From an uncultured Lachnospiraceae bacterium (GTDB taxonomy: Bacteria; Bacillota; Clostridia; Lachnospirales; Lachnospiraceae), in the NCBI GenBank assembly GCA_934394565.1, contig CAKRQV010000011.1, forward strand, positions 1 through 64,000: 64,000 nt of DNA. The letters run 5' to 3'. Of the stretch, positions 61,129-64,000 are shown piece by piece. Position 1 is the first letter of the stretch, and every line of letters begins with the position of its first letter. Made by a program: the position numbers and the translations under genes. The notes under the pieces are model-generated. The model was not told the origin of the DNA and ran no database searches. It was given only the letters and a program-made list of their open reading frames with translations.

Positions 61129-62197
61129 CGATTGGCACCGCCTTCTCATCGTCAGACTCCGGCTTGTTCATGATCTGGATATTGAACGGATCGACATAGA
61201 TGCCGACCTTTTCTCCCGGCTGATGGGCAACCGTACTCTGTACCAGCCATTCATAGCCATTGGCCATAACTTCCATCTCATAATGCACGCCTTTAAAGAT
61301 CAGGTTTGTCACCACTCCGTCCAGTTGGCCCTTTCCGGTCACTCCAAGAACCACATCCTCCGGCCGGATCACCACATCAACCGGTCTGTTCGTACCAAAC
61401 CCGGTATCCACGCAAGTGAACTTCACACCCAGGATCTCCACCAGCTTATCCTCGATCATGATACCGTCGATGATATTGCTGTCACCGATAAAGTCAGCGA
61501 CGAACGCATTTTCCGGCTCGTTATAGATATCCTCCGGCGTACCCATCTGCTGGATATAGCCCTGATTCATGACAACGACCGTATCTGACATGGTCAGAGC
61601 CTCCTCCTGATCATGGGTTACATATACAAATGTGATTCCCAGCTCATTTTTCAGACGTACCAGCTCATACTGCATCTCCTGACGAAGTTTTAAATCCAGT
61701 GCACCCAGAGGCTCATCAAGAAGTAACACCTTCGGCTCATTGACAATCGCACGGGCGATGGCGATTCGCTGCTGCTGTCCACCGGACAGGGACATCGGAT
61801 TACGCTTTTCATAGCCTTCCAGATTCACCAGCTTTAAAGCATAGGCAATCTTATCCTTAATATATGCATCCGTCTTTCCACTGATCTTCAGACCAAAAGC
61901 GATATTGTCCGCTACAGTCATATGGGGAAACAGCGCATATTTCTGGAAAACCGTATTCAGATTTCTCTTGTTCGGTGCCAGACGTGTGATATCCTGTCCG
62001 TCAAACATGACCCGGCCCTGATCCGGCATGACAAAGCCGCCGAGAATACGAAGCGTCGTTGTCTTACCACATCCGGACGGTCCCAGAAGTGTCAGGAACT
62101 CATTCTCATGGATGGTCAGATTCAGATCATCCAGTATCATTTCTCCGTCAAACGATTTGGAGATATGTTCAAAATCAATCAATGGCTGTTTACTCAA
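61115..62197 (-). CDS. potA: Polyamine ABC transporter ATP-binding protein
   Basis: 360 residues. Walker A LLGPSGCGKTTTLR, signature NPMSLSGGQQQRIAIARAI, Walker B VLLLDEPLGALDLKLR, H-loop YVTHDQEEALTMSD, and a C-terminal TOBE domain (NRPVDVVIRPEDVVLG). Couples ATP hydrolysis to import through PotBC. AGGATTGAG precedes the start. It lies 107 bp after the XRE-cupin gene. Confidence 0.95.
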   Translation of the reverse strand: MSKQPLIDFEHISKSFDGEMILDDLNLTIHENEFLTLLGPSGCGKTTTLRILGGFVMPDQGRVMFDGQDITRLAPNKRNLNTVFQKYALFPHMTVADNIAFGLKISGKTDAYIKDKIAYALKLVNLEGYEKRNPMSLSGGQQQRIAIARAIVNEPKVLLLDEPLGALDLKLRQEMQYELVRLKNELGITFVYVTHDQEEALTMSDTVVVMNQGYIQQMGTPEDIYNEPENAFVADFIGDSNIIDGIMIEDKLVEILGVKFTCVDTGFGTNRPVDVVIRPEDVVLGVTGKGQLDGVVTNLIFKGVHYEMEVMANGYEWLVQSTVAHQPGEKVGIYVDPFNIQIMNKPESDDEKAVPIDEYE

Positions 62198-62304
62198 CTC
62201 TCAATCCTCCTGTGTATATGTCCAGCTGTAACCCTGCCGCCGGCTGTTTTTCCTTTCTATATGAACAGATCTGTCGGTTTTTACGGTTTTACAGCTGCCC
62301 TGTT

Positions 62305-62838
62305 TTAAAAACTCGGCGGTGTGCTGACCCAGATCAGCTGTGCCCCTGTGTCAGTGCTGATCGAATGCCGCTTCGACGGGACAAAGTAAAACGATTCTCC
62401 CGCTCCTACCGGGATCAGTTTTTTCCCCAGATGGATCGTGATCTCTCCCTCGATCACATACCCAAACTCCTCGCCCTCGTGAGGATTGTCCGGATAGGAA
62501 GAACCTCCCGGCTCCAGCGTCAGACGGATAGGCTCCATCTGGTGCTTCTGGGCATTGGGGATGATCCATTCGATCCGCGCCTTTCTGTCCGTTTCTTCTT
62601 TGACGAAGTAGTCCTCCTGTGAAAAAGCAATCTGCTCGTCTGTCTCGTCCTGAAAAAAGGTGGCAATATCCGTACCGAGACACTGTAGGATATCCACCAG
62701 CGTAGCAATGGAAGGTGAGGTCAGATCGCGCTCCAGCTGGGAAATAAATCCTTTCGAAAGCTCTGTGCGGTCGGCCAGCTCCTCCTGTGTCAGCCCCTTC
62801 TGTACACGAAGATCTTTGATTTTGCTGCCGATTTCCAT
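62305..62838 (-). CDS. XRE-cupin regulator of the pot operon
   Basis: 177 residues. Helix-turn-helix at 5-62 (GSKIKDLRVQKGLTQEELAD, LSKGFISQLERDLTSPS), then a cupin barrel at about 108-175 (YPDNPHEGEEFGYVIEGEIT, LIPVGAGESFYFVPSKRHS). The PuuR-type architecture and position at the head of potABCD fit a polyamine-responsive regulator. The start at 62838 follows AGGAGGTT. Its promoter is flanked by two identical-half-site 21-bp operators, so it probably represses its own operon. Confidence 0.92.
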   Translation of the reverse strand: MEIGSKIKDLRVQKGLTQEELADRTELSKGFISQLERDLTSPSIATLVDILQCLGTDIATFFQDETDEQIAFSQEDYFVKEETDRKARIEWIIPNAQKHQMEPIRLTLEPGGSSYPDNPHEGEEFGYVIEGEITIHLGKKLIPVGAGESFYFVPSKRHSISTDTGAQLIWVSTPPSF

Positions 62839-62890
62839 GCAAACCTCCTGCTTGTAACTCATGTGTTAGTTCTATGTAATATTAAAAAAG

Positions 62891-62911
62891 GAGTTTAGTA
62901 AAACTAAACTC
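62891..62911. promoter_or_regulatory. Operator 1 of the pot operon
   Basis: GAGTTTA-N7-TAAACTC, here within the longer perfect palindrome GGAGTTTAGT/ACTAAACTCC (62890-62912). It starts at about the predicted transcription start site. Confidence 0.7.
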
Positions 62912-62918
62912 CACAGGA

Positions 62919-62946
62919 ATTATATCGCTTTTTGTAAGAAAGTCAA
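62919..62946 (-). promoter_or_regulatory. Promoter of the XRE-potABCD operon
   Basis: Minus strand TTGACT (62946-62941), 16-nt spacer, TATAAT (62924-62919). The -10 is an exact consensus match. Confidence 0.8.
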
Positions 62947-62967
62947 GACTTATTATTGATAAATTTT

Positions 62968-62988
62968 GAGTTTATTTTTGCTAAACTC
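62968..62988. promoter_or_regulatory. Operator 2 of the pot operon
   Basis: GAGTTTA-N7-TAAACTC with the same half-sites and spacing as operator 1, 77 bp away (seven turns at 11 bp), upstream of the -35. Confidence 0.7.
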
Positions 62989-63054
62989 TGGTGTTATCGT
63001 TTTTGCGTATATTGCAAGTAAATTTTGAGTAAAATTTTATTGTAATCCTATTGC

Positions 63055-63162
63055 GTTTCCGCATTATTTGTTTGCTTTTGTATTATTTCCGTTCTGCTTT
63101 GCATTTCCGTTTCATTTCCGATACATTTCCGCATTTTCCATAGTATTTCCGAATCATTTTCG
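63055..63162. repeat. Phased ATTTCCG repeat array
   Basis: ATTTCCG at 63085, 63103, 63114, 63125 and 63145, with variants GTTTCCG (63055) and ATTTTCG (63156). Several intervals are exactly 11 bp, so copies lie on one helix face. No gene is present in 62839-63307 apart from this array and the pot control region. Confidence 0.6.
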
Positions 63163-63307
63163 AATCGTAAATATAATTTATCAAACAAAAAACTACTGTA
63201 CTTCCGCGAAGATATTTCCCGGTTACAGCAGTCTTTTCATACACTATGTTTTATCTGATCTCTGCTTTTTTAATACAGTCTCTGTAAAATATATCCAGCT
63301 GTCACTT

Positions 63308-64000
63308 TTACATATCCTTCTGCAGTGTTCCCATCCGGAATCTGCGGATCATTTCTCTGGTCAGACTGGAATAATCCGGAATTTCCGGGATTTCTTCGGG
63401 TTTCAGCCAGATGGCCTTGGAGAGCTCGTGGTCATCCAGACTGATCTTGTGACTGCCGGACAGTCTGGCTGTATACCCCAGCATCAGGTTTCCGTCAAAG
63501 CCCCAGGGCTGGCTGCCATAATATTTGATATGTTCAATGTGAAGTCCTGTCTCCTCCAGAACCTCCCGGGCCACGCACTCTTCCGCCGTCTCACCAATCT
63601 CCACAAAACCAGCCACCAGCGCATACGCCGCCGTCTTTCGTCCTGCATACTTCGTCAAAAGCAGTCTCTCTCCATCCGTCACTGCCACAATGATGGCCGG
63701 AGAAATCTTCGGAAACATCATATTCCCGCACTTTGGGCATCGCATCATCCGCTGTGCCTTATCATGTACCGCCTTCGTACCACAGCATCCGCAGAACTGC
63801 ACCGACCGGTACCACTGGTACAGATGTCTCGCCGTCATCCCCGCAAACGCCTCGCTTACCGGCATCTTATCCCTGAGCTGTATCGCCGTTACCGCCTTAA
63901 ACCCGGCAAACGCCTTTTCTTCAGCTACCGCCTTCGCCAGAAAATACGCTCTTCCATCCAACGAAAACAGATACACATACTCCCCGATCTTATCCTTCAC
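63308..64000 (-). CDS. nudC: NADH pyrophosphatase (NudC family), N-terminus outside window
   Basis: 230 residues visible, running off the right edge. The zinc ribbon CGCCGTKAVHDKAQRMMRCP has the four cysteines CxxC...CxxC (completed by KCG). The NUDIX box follows: GFVEIGETAEECVAREV into LEETGLH, then SQPWGFDGNLMLGY, the NudC SQPWPF-type signature with Gly-Phe-Asp in place of Pro-Phe-Pro. Hydrolyses NAD(H), and in some bacteria removes NAD caps from RNA. The true start lies beyond 64000. Confidence 0.9.
   Translation of the reverse strand: MKDKIGEYVYLFSLDGRAYFLAKAVAEEKAFAGFKAVTAIQLRDKMPVSEAFAGMTARHLYQWYRSVQFCGCCGTKAVHDKAQRMMRCPKCGNMMFPKISPAIIVAVTDGERLLLTKYAGRKTAAYALVAGFVEIGETAEECVAREVLEETGLHIEHIKYYGSQPWGFDGNLMLGYTARLSGSHKISLDDHELSKAIWLKPEEIPEIPDYSSLTREMIRRFRMGTLQKDM

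Overview
The window reads as the chromosome of an anaerobic, spore-forming member of the Clostridia, most likely Lachnospiraceae. Supporting evidence: spoVAD/spoVAE, maturases of an [FeFe]-hydrogenase, an ammonium transporter fused to PII, an oxygen-sensitive type of L-serine dehydratase, strong AGGAGG ribosome sites, short intergenic spaces and moderate G+C. No phage, plasmid, CRISPR array or complete insertion sequence was seen. The only RNA gene is tRNA-Ala(GGC) at 44843-44915.

Layout. 1-8.2 kb: end of a tandem-repeat protein, greA, a methyltransferase, a shortened chorismate mutase/ACT protein, a secreted subtilase, dus and nth. 8.3-11.4 kb: Amt-PII with a hairpin leader, a YkgJ cysteine-cluster protein, and a 281-bp near-palindrome with no gene in it. 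11.4-20.2 kb: a phosphate regulon on the minus strand: a peptide of 28 residues, pstSCAB, phoU, a Na/Pi symporter, and a PhoP/PhoR pair, with Pho-box-like direct repeats before the pst and nptA units. 20.2-27.6 kb: CaCA exchanger and helD, a small XRE regulator with araD, a broken LysR gene, NUDIX, and a transglutaminase-like protein. 27.7-33.4 kb: 5-oxoprolinase genes pxpABC interleaved with biotin carboxylase and biotin carrier genes and a YcsG-like NRAMP transporter.

34.8-42.9 kb is the most unusual block. It holds an M24 peptidase-like enzyme, an Asp/Glu racemase-family enzyme, an XRE-cupin regulator, L-serine dehydratase, a non-pyrrolysine MttB-family methyltransferase and an MFS transporter. 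They are separated by AT-rich promoter regions that share short motifs, and they look like an inducible catabolic regulon for an unidentified, perhaps N-methylated, amino compound.

43-53 kb: an exonuclease/phosphatase-family protein, a MITE-like inverted repeat, a PspC peptide, the tRNA, hydF-hydG-TM1266, topB-panE and a VanY-type carboxypeptidase. 53-58 kb: a PucR regulator divergent from a URO-D/MtaA-like methyltransferase-family gene, then spoVAD-spoVAE. 58.3-63.2 kb: an XRE-cupin-potABCD polyamine uptake operon whose promoter is flanked by two matching 21-bp operators, with an 11-bp-phased repeat array upstream. The window ends inside nudC.
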